Shown here in pieces: positions 1 to 8,799 of a DNA stretch of 64,000 nt. Each line of letters opens with the position of its first letter. The stretch's first letter is position 1. The DNA lies in NCBI GenBank assembly GCA_030065635.1, contig JASJDJ010000008.1, positions 1 to 64,000 on the forward strand, read 5' to 3'. Under the pieces are notes generated by a model, which worked only from the letters and a program-made list of their open reading frames with translations, was not told the DNA's origin and did not search any database. Both the position numbers and the translations under genes were made by a program. This DNA comes from Xenococcaceae cyanobacterium MO_188.B32 (lineage in GTDB: Bacteria; Cyanobacteriota; Cyanobacteriia; Cyanobacteriales; Xenococcaceae).

Positions 1-96
1 CAGAGTTCTAATACGGAAAGGAAGTTAACGGGCAAATCTGATGATACTCCAATAATTCCTAGTGATATCAGTGCGCTTGATATCACGTCTGCATAG
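1..96 (+). CDS. C-terminal end of an unidentified protein (cut by window edge)
   Basis: Frame 1 is open from the first base to a TAG stop at 94-96 and encodes 31 residues ending ...SDISALDITSA. The other two forward frames close almost immediately. No family can be recognised from so short a piece, and it may be chance; the only support is the open frame running off the window edge. Confidence 0.25.
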   Translation, partial: QSSNTERKLTGKSDDTPIIPSDISALDITSA

Positions 97-154
97 CTTT
101 ACCCTAGTTTACGTAGATTTTTTATTGCGCTAAAATCAACTAAACTGATTTGGT

Positions 155-538
155 ATGAACCTCAAAAAAGGTATCAAACTAATTGAAGAAAGAGAAGGGA
201 CTGGGAATTATGTTCAAAGCCAACTATATTACATAGTTGCAATCCGTCTGACTCTGAATCAGGGGGATGTGGTTACAGTTCCCAATAAATGTTTATCCCA
301 TTCAATCGATCGACATTTAAAAGTTCATGATGATGGATTTTTTGAGCATCGGGTAAGGATCGATCGAGCCAATTTAATACCTGGAATTTTTTATGCAGTG
401 CAAGGTATGAAGGTAAAGGGCTACAGAAAAGTAATCATTAGTCCCCATCTTGGTTATAGTGAAAAGGGTATTCCTGGTGTTATCCCTCAAAATGCTAAAT
501 TGACAGTTGAAATAAAAGTTTTACAAGAAGCAGATTGA
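155..538 (+). CDS. FKBP-type peptidyl-prolyl cis-trans isomerase-like protein
   Basis: A 127-residue single-domain protein. The C-terminal half has the FKBP signature: LIPGIFYAVQGMKVKGYRK (about residues 75-93), then ISPHLGYSEKGIPGVIPQNA and a closing strand, LTVEIKVL. These correspond to the FKBP loop that lines the proline-binding pocket. FKBPs catalyse cis-trans isomerisation of X-Pro bonds, or act as chaperones. The N-terminal half is more divergent, so catalytic activity is not assured. No signal peptide is visible, which suggests a cytoplasmic protein. The ATG at 155 is the first in frame; its ribosome-binding site is weak. It stands alone, with about 460 bp of gene-poor DNA downstream. 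Confidence 0.75.
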   Translation: MNLKKGIKLIEEREGTGNYVQSQLYYIVAIRLTLNQGDVVTVPNKCLSHSIDRHLKVHDDGFFEHRVRIDRANLIPGIFYAVQGMKVKGYRKVIISPHLGYSEKGIPGVIPQNAKLTVEIKVLQEAD

Positions 539-999
539 TAATACTCTTCTATCAGTTTTTAACTGGTCACTGGTCACTGATAACTGATACACGATAGAGT
601 CAGCTTGGTTACAACCACAGATAGTTGCTATTACATCTTTAAATTGCCCAAATTATAAATAGAATGTTGTCTGACAATTCTCGAATAAATCGATCTATTA
701 GGAGTTTCAGTTTACAAAATTCGGTTTCTCAAGCAAAAATTGTAACTCAAATTCATCCTCGTCTGAAAAGAGCCGCACCCTTCCGCTTTAACTCCTTTTT
801 TTAGCGAGTTTTTATTATTAATATAAAACTGCGATATTTTTAGACTATTAATATTCGTCATCATAAACATCGTTCGCTAGTTATAATTCTTAAAACATAG
901 ATTTTCAATTCGATCGTTGCCAAATTAAGCTCTAAAAAGCTAATAAATTGCTTTTTCATCTGCTGACAAAACAAGCTAAAAACTAAGCTCTAAAAAAAA
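539..999. other. 461-bp stretch without a confident gene
   Basis: Near its left end (about 558-595) is a run of short related units (ACTGGTC, ACTGATA) of the heptamer-repeat kind seen elsewhere in the window. A 46-codon frame at 664-804 (+) was examined and not accepted. No RNA gene or terminator was recognised. Confidence 0.5.
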
Positions 1000-2604
1000 T
1001 TAATTTCTTATCCCTAACTTTCGTCTAAGACGAGTTGCTAACATATTTACTTCTGGTAATTTCAACTGAATTGCAACTATAGCAAAAAGAGAAAAAGCAA
1101 TTAGAGTAGATAAACTAAGTTGTAATAATAAAAATAATAAATTACTATTGCCTATAAATCTTTCCCATCCCCAACTAACTCCCCAACTACCTAAGCCAGC
1201 CAGAATACTGGCAAAAATTAAACCTAACAAACCGAGTCCCCATTCTACTAAGGGTAAACCATTTAAACGGCGATGCAATATATACAAAAAAATGCTTATA
1301 GAAATTATATTCACGCCAATAGTGGCACAAACTAAACCAGGTACGCCAAAAGGTATAATCAGCAAAAAATCTAAAAGACCATTAAGAAAAATATTAACAA
1401 TACTGATCCGAAAAGGAGTTTCTCCATCCCCTAAAGCATAAAATACTCTAACTAATACATCTCTAGCTAAATAAACAAACATTCCCAAACCATATACTGC
1501 TAACAAGGGGGCAACAAATCGGGTAGTGGTTTCATCAAACTGAGAGCGTTGATAAATTAACCTGACAATGGGTATTGATAGAGAAACAAAAACTGCCGTA
1601 AAAGGCAACATTGTCAACGCAGATAAAAATAATCCTTGACGGATACGTATCTTTAACTCTTGCCAATTTTCTGGTGCAACCAAAAGAGAAAAAACTGGCA
1701 TGAATGGCACTAAAATCATATTAGAAATAATGCCCACAGGTGTAATTACGATAAAGTTGGCATACTGCATCGCTGCTGCTGCACCATCAATATAAGAAGC
1801 AAAAAATAGATCTGTGTAGACATTAATTTGTAACATTCCTGAAGAGAAAGTGGCTGGTATCATTACTTTGAGTACATCCATAACTCCAGGAATACGCCAA
1901 TCAAACCTTAACCTTAGCTTACCTAAACCCAATCTCCATTGAGCAATTAACTGTGCTAACCATTGTAAAATCGCACCAGCCAGAGTACCTCCAGCTAAAA
2001 CTATTCCTCCTATTTGGGCATATTGAGGTGCATTGATACGATCGCCCAAACTCCAGAATAACAAACCAATCCCTACCAAGATAGCCGTACTAGAAAACAG
2101 AGGGCTAATACTGGGTAACCAATACAAATTAGCAGCATTAAGAGTACCAAAACCAATCCCAATTAATCCTGCAAAAATCGCGATCGGTGCCATAATTCTC
2201 AGTTGAACCACAGCGATCGCCTTTACTTCTGCCGATAATCCTGGTGCTAACAGATCGATAAAATTACCAGCGAAAACTATTAAAACAATCGTAACTAATA
2301 GAAGTATACCAGTTACTAAAGTACTTACTGTTTCTACAATTGGGGCAGCTTCCTCTTTTTCTTTTTTAGCTAAAACGCTAACTAAAGCACTATGAAATGG
2401 TCCATTGATTCCTCCCAGTAAAATTAAGAGAAAACTAGGAATGTTATAGGCATATACATAAGCATTAGCCACCGTTCCTACACCAAAAGCAGCAGCGATC
2501 GCCTGGGTACGTAATAAACCAAAAACTTTACTAACTAAAGTAGCAACAGCAACGATACCGGCAATATTAGCTATAGAACGAGATTTTTTTTTCTGGGCAG
2601 ACAC
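1000..2604 (-). CDS. murJ: Lipid II flippase MurJ (MviN family)
   Basis: A 534-residue polytopic membrane protein of the MOP exporter superfamily with about 14 hydrophobic segments, the usual size for MurJ. The N-terminus carries the family pattern of a short basic leader followed by VSKVFGLLRTQAIAAAFGVG and a conserved NIP (residues about 24-57). MurJ moves undecaprenyl-PP-linked peptidoglycan precursor across the cytoplasmic membrane. The ATG at 2604 follows directly on non-coding DNA and fits the family's start. The gene is monocistronic here. Confidence is high for the family and slightly lower for the flippase role, because MviN paralogues exist. Confidence 0.9.
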   Translation of the reverse strand: MSAQKKKSRSIANIAGIVAVATLVSKVFGLLRTQAIAAAFGVGTVANAYVYAYNIPSFLLILLGGINGPFHSALVSVLAKKEKEEAAPIVETVSTLVTGILLLVTIVLIVFAGNFIDLLAPGLSAEVKAIAVVQLRIMAPIAIFAGLIGIGFGTLNAANLYWLPSISPLFSSTAILVGIGLLFWSLGDRINAPQYAQIGGIVLAGGTLAGAILQWLAQLIAQWRLGLGKLRLRFDWRIPGVMDVLKVMIPATFSSGMLQINVYTDLFFASYIDGAAAAMQYANFIVITPVGIISNMILVPFMPVFSLLVAPENWQELKIRIRQGLFLSALTMLPFTAVFVSLSIPIVRLIYQRSQFDETTTRFVAPLLAVYGLGMFVYLARDVLVRVFYALGDGETPFRISIVNIFLNGLLDFLLIIPFGVPGLVCATIGVNIISISIFLYILHRRLNGLPLVEWGLGLLGLIFASILAGLGSWGVSWGWERFIGNSNLLFLLLQLSLSTLIAFSLFAIVAIQLKLPEVNMLATRLRRKLGIRN

Positions 2605-2629
2605 AAAAAATAAAGAAGTTAGAGAACAA

Positions 2630-2810
2630 TTACATATCTTGGTTAACTATATTAGATTCTCGTTCGGAAATTGCCTTAGCTTTAAACCGAATTAATTGCT
2701 CGCGAAGATACTTAAGTGCAGCCTCATTACGTTTGAGTAGGGCATCAAAAGATTAAGCTTGATACCAGCGATCGATCTGTTCGATACCGAGAAATATTTA
2801 ATTGCTAAAC
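2630..2810 (-). pseudogene. Degenerate coding remnant of unknown family
   Basis: Reading the minus strand gives FLGIEQIDRWYQA, a TAA stop (2753-2755), then SFDALLKRNEAALKYLREQL and about 20 more charged residues to a stop at 2630-2632. The amphipathic, Lys/Glu/Leu-rich composition on both sides of the stop looks like former coding sequence. The family was not recognised and no start codon is visible. Confidence 0.35.
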
Positions 2811-2816
2811 GGATAT

Positions 2817-2854
2817 AAAAAAAAAGGGAGGTCTACAAGATAGACTCTCACCTC
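2817..2854 (-). terminator. Rho-independent terminator downstream of corA
   Basis: Read on the minus strand, GAGAGTCTA and TAGACCTC form a stem with one bulged A around a TCTTG loop. The stem is followed by three C and then a run of nine T. It lies about 210 bp past the corA stop and would end that transcript. Confidence 0.65.
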
Positions 2855-3059
2855 ACATTGCTTTCTCTCCTATTTGATAAGCAATTATATCATTTATTAT
2901 GTTACATCCGTCTAGTAAAAAAGAAAAGTAATTATTCTAAAAATTTTAACTATTCCCTTCTTACGAAGTTTGCTCGACGGGACGGGGCGTATAAACTGCC
3001 GAGGAGACCTCAGCTATACCGCCCCTCGGAAACCCCCGCAACGCGCCATTCTTTATGCC

Positions 3060-4184
3060 TCAAAACCAACCCTTGCGCCAGAAAAAATAACACAGGCTAG
3101 CAGAAATCGTAATCATTAATGCCCAACAGAGAGGATAACCCCAATACCAATTTAACTCTGGCATATTCCAAGGCGAGACTTCGGGATTAAAATTCATGCC
3201 GTAAATACCAGCAATAAAAGTTAAGGGAATAAAAATAGTTGAAATTACCGTCAGTAACTTCATTACCTCATTCATTTTGTTACTGACAGCGGAGAGATAG
3301 ACATCTGTCAAACTAGAAGCCAACTCTCGATAGGTTTCAATCACATCAATAATTTGAATAATATGATCGTAACAGTCGCGTAAATAAACTGAGACATCAT
3401 CCCCAATTAAAGAACTACCATCCCGAATTAATCTATTGATAGCTGTTCTTTGAGGCCAAATAGCACGACGTAGTGCCAGTAATTCTCGTTTGATTTGATA
3501 GATTTTAGCTAAAGTTTTTTCGGTGGGATTAATAATTACTTCGTCCTCTAAATTTTCTATCCTTTCGCCATAAGCTTCTAAAATAGGAAAAAAAGCATCA
3601 ATAATAGCATCCCATAAAGTATAAGCTAAGTAATCTGTTCCTTGCGTTCTAATATTACCTTTTTTAAACTTAATGCGTCTGCGAACTGGATGGAAACAAT
3701 CTTCTTCTGGTTCTTCTTGTAGAGTTAATAAATAGTATTGACCGACGATTATGCTGACTTGTTCTAGTCCAAAGCTATCTCCTTTTGGCTTAGGTATAGC
3801 CATCTGAGTAATAATTACTAGTTGATCTGGATAGTCTTCTACTTTAGGTCTTTGAGGTACATTAACTACATCTTCTAAGATAAGAGGATGTAGTCCAAAA
3901 ACTTTACCCAGTCGCTGTAAAATATCTGCGCTACCCAAACCTTGCACATCAACCCAGGAAACTGAGTTGGTGTCTAAATAATTGCCACATTCTTCTGGTG
4001 TTAAATTACTGAGATGATTGGCATAATCGGCATTATAGTCAATTAAAACTATTTCTGAGGGTTTAGCGTCTTCCTCAATATTCAAGGTTCCCGGGATGCT
4101 TCCAGGTTGTTCGTAAGCATAATCAAATAAATCTTCTTCTTCGTCTACAGGAACGGTAAAATTTTTAGAAGGAAAGCTTCTCAT
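3060..4184 (-). CDS. corA: CorA-type magnesium/cobalt transporter
   Basis: A 374-residue protein with the CorA layout: a long acidic cytoplasmic N-terminal domain, a helical stalk, then two transmembrane helices close to the C-terminus. The diagnostic YGMN motif follows the first helix (IFIPLTFIAGIYGMNF, about residue 330) and is followed by the periplasmic loop NPEVSPWNMPELNW. CorA forms a homopentameric channel for Mg2+, and sometimes Co2+ or Ni2+, in the cytoplasmic membrane. The C-terminal RKGWF matches the family's basic tail. The gene stands alone between the FAD oxidoreductase (divergent) and MurJ, with a terminator downstream. Confidence 0.93.
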   Translation of the reverse strand: MRSFPSKNFTVPVDEEEDLFDYAYEQPGSIPGTLNIEEDAKPSEIVLIDYNADYANHLSNLTPEECGNYLDTNSVSWVDVQGLGSADILQRLGKVFGLHPLILEDVVNVPQRPKVEDYPDQLVIITQMAIPKPKGDSFGLEQVSIIVGQYYLLTLQEEPEEDCFHPVRRRIKFKKGNIRTQGTDYLAYTLWDAIIDAFFPILEAYGERIENLEDEVIINPTEKTLAKIYQIKRELLALRRAIWPQRTAINRLIRDGSSLIGDDVSVYLRDCYDHIIQIIDVIETYRELASSLTDVYLSAVSNKMNEVMKLLTVISTIFIPLTFIAGIYGMNFNPEVSPWNMPELNWYWGYPLCWALMITISASLCYFFWRKGWF

Positions 4185-4300
4185 GAATTATTTAGAGTTT
4201 TTTATAGTAAAGATTCACCTATCAGTTTCTCAGCAATCTTAACTGATAGGTATTTTGGTGACGAATTTGATATAAAGGTATTCAGCTACGAAATAATTTT

Positions 4301-6364
4301 ATGTTGAATTCTATACAAATAATGCGCGATCGATCGACTAAAAACTGGCGTAAATCTCTGTTTTCCTTGGCGGTAACTTTATGTTTTTGGGAATCATCTT
4401 CCCCAGGACTTATGGCTGCACCACCCCGTAGACCAGATCGAACGGTAAAATGCGAACTGTTAGTAGTAGGCGGAGGACTAGCAGGAGTAGCAACTAGCTA
4501 TGAAGCCTTACTCCAAGGGAAAACTGTTTGTTTAACTGAAATTACCGACTGGGTAGGAGGACAATTATCTTCTCAGGGAACATCGGCATTAGATGAAAGA
4601 CAAACTCAACGAGAACAACTTTTTTATCCCCAAGGCTACTTAGAACTAAGAGAACGTATTCAAGAATACTATGGCGAACTGAATCCAGGAGACTGCTGGG
4701 TTAGTGAATCTTGTTTTTTACCCAAAGATGCTCACCAAATCATTCAACAACAGCTAGAAGAGGCAGCAACTAAAGGTAAGGGTACATTAAAATGGTTTCC
4801 TTCTACCATAATTAAAGAATTAGAAATCGATAATACTAAGGGGGATACGGGACAACAAATAACCAGTGCTATTGCTATTAAACATCGTCCTATTCAAAAT
4901 ACACCTCCCCTCAATACCGAACCTCTTTCTGAAATTATTGAAGACGCTTTTACTTATCGCCACTCAACTCGTTTTCGCAAAGAAATCATTCGCTTTGTTC
5001 CTCAAAAGGTTAATACTGGCAAACCTGCTGACTGGTATGTTATTGAAGCTACAGAGACAGGAGAAATTGTTGCTTTAGCAGATGTTCCTTACCGTCTTGG
5101 TATCGACCCTATTTCTCACTTAGAACCTTCTTCTTCTAGTGCTACTGCTAATCCTTACTGTACTCAAGGATTTACCTATACTTTTGCTATGGAAGCAACA
5201 GAAGAACCAAAAAAACATATAATGCCTCCTTTTTATCTCGACCATCACCAATATTACAGTTATGAACTAAAGAGACTAGCAGATTTCGATCTAGTCTTTA
5301 CTTATCGCCGAATTTGGAGTCCCACTACTGGGAAAACTAAAGAATTTAGTAATATTCCTTTTACTGTTCCTACTCCTGGGGATATCTCGATGCAAAACTG
5401 GACTTGGGGCAACGATTATCGCCCGGGTACAGCTAAAGATAATTTAGTATATACGCGATCGCAACTCGAAGCTACGGGACAACTAGAACCAGGTGGTTGG
5501 TTGGGAGGACTCAGAACCGAAACTCTCCGTAAAGCAGAAAATCATTCTCTTGGTTATTTTTATTGGCTGGTAGCAGGAACGACCGACTCTCGTTTAGGAG
5601 AAGGTGTTAAACAACCCCATCCCAATCATCGCCTGTTAACAGGATTAGATTCTCCTATGGGAACAGTTCATGGATTATCTAAATATCCTTATATTCGGGA
5701 AGGAAGACGAATTATTGGCAGACCCTATGGGGGTTACAAAGAAGGCTTTAGTATTAGTGAAGTAGATATTTCTCGTCGCGATTACCATGACGAATATTAC
5801 CGCAATACTTTATCTCCAGTTATGTATCGTCAATTGTTAGCGTTTATTGATGGATTGGAAGCAGCTCAGAAAAAAGATGTTACTTTAGATCGAGTAAATA
5901 GTCGATCGCGATCGACTATTTATCCGGATTCTATAGGTATCGGTCATTATGCGATCGATTTTCATCCTTGCATGAGAGAAAGTCCACCCGAAAAACCAGG
6001 GAATAAAGAAAAAAAAGGAGAAAGAAGAGGTGCAGGACAAGCTTACCCTTTTCAAATACCCTTAAGGGCAATGATTCCCCAAAAAATTGATAACTTGATT
6101 GTGGCAGGTAAAAGCATTGCCACTAGTCATATTGCTGCTGCTGCTTACCGCGTTCATTCTTTTGAATGGTCATCGGGGGCTGCTGCTGGTATAACCGCAG
6201 CTTTCGCTTTAGATGAGGAGATTTTACCTCATCAATTGGTAGATGAATATTTTTTCAAGGAAAAAGAATTACCATTACTCAAACAAAAATTAAATGAAAC
6301 TGGCAATCCTACGGCATTTCCCGATACTTCCATCTTTAATCAATCTTGGGATGATTGGCGTTAA
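4301..6364 (+). CDS. Secreted FAD-dependent oxidoreductase (FAD_oxidored family)
   Basis: A 687-residue protein. A basic start and hydrophobic segment (residues about 18-38, ending GLMAAPP) look like a signal peptide. The dinucleotide-binding fold follows: CELLVVGGGLAGVATSYEAL (about 51-70), with GxGxxG and then a TEITDWVGGQLSSQG segment typical of PF12831 proteins. Near the C-terminus NLIVAGKSIATSHIAAAAYR is the second conserved FAD-contacting motif. The substrate is unknown. Export of a flavoprotein suggests a periplasmic role, possibly by the Tat route, although the twin-Arg is not clear. It is followed by a Crp/Fnr-type regulator on the same strand, but 168 bp away. Confidence 0.8.
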   Translation: MLNSIQIMRDRSTKNWRKSLFSLAVTLCFWESSSPGLMAAPPRRPDRTVKCELLVVGGGLAGVATSYEALLQGKTVCLTEITDWVGGQLSSQGTSALDERQTQREQLFYPQGYLELRERIQEYYGELNPGDCWVSESCFLPKDAHQIIQQQLEEAATKGKGTLKWFPSTIIKELEIDNTKGDTGQQITSAIAIKHRPIQNTPPLNTEPLSEIIEDAFTYRHSTRFRKEIIRFVPQKVNTGKPADWYVIEATETGEIVALADVPYRLGIDPISHLEPSSSSATANPYCTQGFTYTFAMEATEEPKKHIMPPFYLDHHQYYSYELKRLADFDLVFTYRRIWSPTTGKTKEFSNIPFTVPTPGDISMQNWTWGNDYRPGTAKDNLVYTRSQLEATGQLEPGGWLGGLRTETLRKAENHSLGYFYWLVAGTTDSRLGEGVKQPHPNHRLLTGLDSPMGTVHGLSKYPYIREGRRIIGRPYGGYKEGFSISEVDISRRDYHDEYYRNTLSPVMYRQLLAFIDGLEAAQKKDVTLDRVNSRSRSTIYPDSIGIGHYAIDFHPCMRESPPEKPGNKEKKGERRGAGQAYPFQIPLRAMIPQKIDNLIVAGKSIATSHIAAAAYRVHSFEWSSGAAAGITAAFALDEEILPHQLVDEYFFKEKELPLLKQKLNETGNPTAFPDTSIFNQSWDDWR

Positions 6365-6532
6365 ATATTCTAGATTTAAAGAGAATATTAGGTGTAGATC
6401 GACCTAAATACGAGAAAAATGTAAATTTTTGTAAATAAAAGCATAATTTTGACAATTTATTCCTGAGTTACACAAAGAGGATTTATCTAAATTTATCGTC
6501 CATGACTTGGGAATATATTGTCTTTGTAGCGC

Positions 6533-7087
6533 ATGCAAAAATTACAACAATTAATAATTAGGGAAGATTTACATTTATTTGCTGCTGGTGATAAACTACC
6601 ATCAGAATTCTGCTGGCTAATCGTTCGCGGTGCAGTTAAGACTTTTAGCCGAAGTGAAGCTAGAAAAATTATGACTTTGGGCTATTGGGGAGCTAAGGAT
6701 TTAGTAGGTCAACCTTTATCTAATCTTAATTCATATCATATGTATTGTTTGACCTGTGTAGAAGCTATTTGTATTCCTTTAGATAGTTTGCCTAAGTTTT
6801 TCGCAGAGGTTATCAATCGCGCACAGCAACAAATGGTATGGATGTGTATTGTCCGAACCAAATTAGTTAGTGAACGTCTATTATTATTATTGCAGTGGCT
6901 AGCAGCAAAGTTCGGTCGTCCCGTTGCCCAGGGGCAATTAATCGATCTACGACTAACTCATAGGGAAATAGCAAATACTATTGGCACTAATAGAGTAACA
7001 GTTACTAGATTAATTAATAAATTTGAGCAACAGGGTATAATTCATCGTCCTAAACAGCAATATATTATATTGTGTAACAAGAGATGA
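6533..7087 (+). CDS. Crp/Fnr-family transcriptional regulator (short)
   Basis: A 184-residue protein. The C-terminal winged helix-turn-helix is clear: LTHREIANTIGTNRVTVTRL (about residues 142-161), then INKFEQQGII, which is close to the recognition helix of NtcA/Crp proteins. The preceding DLRLTHREIA and the long helix IVRTKLVSERLLLLLQWLA match the dimerisation helix. The N-terminal cyclic-nucleotide-like barrel is about 40 residues shorter than in full-length Crp, and the glycine-rich phosphate cassette is not evident. Its effector is therefore unknown, and it may not bind cAMP. The start could lie further upstream, but no better initiation codon is visible. Confidence 0.8.
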   Translation: MQKLQQLIIREDLHLFAAGDKLPSEFCWLIVRGAVKTFSRSEARKIMTLGYWGAKDLVGQPLSNLNSYHMYCLTCVEAICIPLDSLPKFFAEVINRAQQQMVWMCIVRTKLVSERLLLLLQWLAAKFGRPVAQGQLIDLRLTHREIANTIGTNRVTVTRLINKFEQQGIIHRPKQQYIILCNKR

Positions 7088-7170
7088 AGTACGTCTGATG
7101 TGAATTAGCCTTATTCTGATGTTTGGGTTTTTAGCTTTTAGCTATCGGCTATTAGCCCTTTCAGCAAGTC

Positions 7171-7854
7171 CTAATTACGATCGCTAAATAATCCGAGTAA
7201 TGGACCGAGAATTGCTCCAAATACAAAACCGCCAGCGTGTGCCCAATAAGCTACTCCTCCTGTATTTGCAGGTAAGCCAAGAGATAATATACTACTAAGA
7301 GCTTGTTGAATAAACCAAAAACCTAGAAAAAAGAAAGCTGGAATTCTAATTGTAGTAATAAAGATACCTAAAGGAAGTAGAGTTAAAATTTGTGCTTTAG
7401 GATATTTTAAAATATAAGCTCCCATTACTCCTGCGATCGCGCCACTAGCCCCTACAGTGGGTACGAGGGAACCCATATCGAAAAACCAGTGGGTTAACCC
7501 TGCTAAAACACCACAGCCGAGATAAAAAATTAAAAACTTAATGTGTCCGAGAGAATCCTCAATATTATTGCCAAAAGTCCATAAAAATAGCATATTAAAA
7601 CCAATATGCATAAACCCCCCGTGCAAAAACTGAGAGGTAATTAAGGTATAAGTTTCTGGGACTGGTTGATTTGGTGGATTTCCTGCCAAACTAGCAGATA
7701 ATTCCCGAGGAATGACAGCGTAAAGCTGAAAAAAATCATTTAATCTAACTCCCAAAGACATTTGATGTAGAAAAACAAGAATATTAATCGTAATTAAAGC
7801 ATAGACAACTACTGGAGTAATATTAGTTGGATTATCATCATGTAGAGGAACCAT
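7171..7854 (-). CDS. Rhomboid-family intramembrane serine protease (copy 1)
   Basis: A 227-residue, six-helix membrane protein. Rhomboid hallmarks are present: HGGFMHIGFNMLFLW (about residues 77-91, the oxyanion-hole region), the nucleophile motif GASGAIAGVMGAY (about 134-146) and the catalytic His in YWAHAGGFVFGAILG (about 202-216). Rhomboids cut transmembrane helices of client proteins within the bilayer. It is a tandem paralogue of the gene at 8046-8732, with near-identical segments such as TLITSQFLHGG and IKFLIFYLGCGVLAGLTHWF. Both genes run in the same direction and are separated by a spacer made of simple repeats. Confidence 0.9.
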   Translation of the reverse strand: MVPLHDDNPTNITPVVVYALITINILVFLHQMSLGVRLNDFFQLYAVIPRELSASLAGNPPNQPVPETYTLITSQFLHGGFMHIGFNMLFLWTFGNNIEDSLGHIKFLIFYLGCGVLAGLTHWFFDMGSLVPTVGASGAIAGVMGAYILKYPKAQILTLLPLGIFITTIRIPAFFFLGFWFIQQALSSILSLGLPANTGGVAYWAHAGGFVFGAILGPLLGLFSDRN

Positions 7855-7863
7855 AGTTTGTTA

Positions 7864-7926
7864 TTAGTTGTTAGTTGTTAGTTGTTAGTTGTTAGTTGTT
7901 AGTTATTAGTTATTAGTTGTTAGTTA
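7864..7926. repeat. Heptamer tandem repeat (TTAGTTG)n
   Basis: About nine tandem copies of a 7-bp unit, TTAGTTG, with TTAGTTA variants, fill the start of the spacer between the two rhomboid genes. Such short tandemly repeated repetitive heptamers are well known in cyanobacterial genomes. Confidence 0.9.
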
Positions 7927-7965
7927 TCATAAGTAGGTATAGTTAAATCTATCTTTCCTCCTCTG

Positions 7966-8026
7966 CTCCCCTGCACCTGAAGCCCCTCTGCACCTGAAGT
8001 TCCCCTGCACCTGAAGCTCCCCTGCT
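7966..8026. repeat. Short tandem repeat around CCCCTGCACCTGAAG
   Basis: Three imperfect direct copies of a unit of about 17 bp containing CTGCACCTGAAG, plus a partial fourth, lie between the heptamer tract and the end of the upstream rhomboid gene. Confidence 0.75.
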
Positions 8027-8045
8027 ACCTTCTAATATTTTAAGT

Positions 8046-8732
8046 TTAATTATTCTTGCCTGGTGAGTTGCGATCGCGAAATAATCCTAACATTGGAGCG
8101 AGAATTGCTCCAAAGATAAAACCGCCAGCGTGCGCCCAGTAAGCAGCCCCACTAGTAGTTTCTGGCAAGCCAAGAGCAGCAACACCTTTAAAAGCTTGAT
8201 AGAAAAACCAAAAACCCAAGAAGAAAAACGCAGGCATTTTTTCAGTGACAAAAGGAAAGATAATAATCTTAGACTGAGGATATTTAATTAAATAAGCTCC
8301 CATTATTCCTGCGATCGCGCCACTAGCACCAACTGTAGGTATCGTCGAGTCCATAGCAAAAAACCAATGAGTGAGGGCAGCTAAAACACCACAGCCGAGA
8401 TAAAAAACTAAAAACTTAATGTGACCTAAAGATTCTTCAACATTATCACCAAAAATCCACAAAAATAGCATATTACCACTAATATGTATTAGTCCACCGT
8501 GGAGAAATTGTGAGGTAATAAGAGTATAAATCTCTGGTATCACTCGATTAGGGGGATTTCCTGCCAAACTAGCCGTTAATTGTTGCGGAATCAAAGCAAA
8601 TACATCAAACAGAGAACTCGATTTTGCGCCTAAAGATAACTCATGGAAAAACAGAACAATGTTAATCGTTATCAGGGTATAGACAATGACAGGAGTGGTC
8701 TGGGTTGGATTATTATCCTTAAAAGGAACCAT
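8046..8732 (-). CDS. Rhomboid-family intramembrane serine protease (copy 2)
   Basis: A 228-residue paralogue of the gene at 7171-7854. It retains HGGLIHISGNMLFLW, GASGAIAGIMGAY with the nucleophilic Ser, and the His of YWAHAGGFIFGAILA, so it should be proteolytically active. Its C-terminus adds RNSPGKNN. The two copies differ mainly in the loop after TM1 and in the region between the Ser and His helices, where this copy is shorter. The start ATG lies 67 bp from the divergent livH-type ATG at 8800, so the two genes share a short bidirectional promoter region. Confidence 0.9.
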   Translation of the reverse strand: MVPFKDNNPTQTTPVIVYTLITINIVLFFHELSLGAKSSSLFDVFALIPQQLTASLAGNPPNRVIPEIYTLITSQFLHGGLIHISGNMLFLWIFGDNVEESLGHIKFLVFYLGCGVLAALTHWFFAMDSTIPTVGASGAIAGIMGAYLIKYPQSKIIIFPFVTEKMPAFFFLGFWFFYQAFKGVAALGLPETTSGAAYWAHAGGFIFGAILAPMLGLFRDRNSPGKNN

Positions 8733-8799
8733 AGGTTATTTTAAAAAATGCAATATTTATTCCCTGTACAATATATCCGTCAACTTTATTAATAGCAGA

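Noticed and set aside
664-804. 46-codon + frame starting MLSDNSRINRSIRSF
   Set aside because: No ribosome-binding site, no family, low-complexity end; chance frame in an AT-rich spacer is equally likely.
2858-3100. 80-codon + frame upstream of the corA end
   Set aside because: Runs antisense into the corA 3' end, no ribosome-binding site, composition not protein-like.
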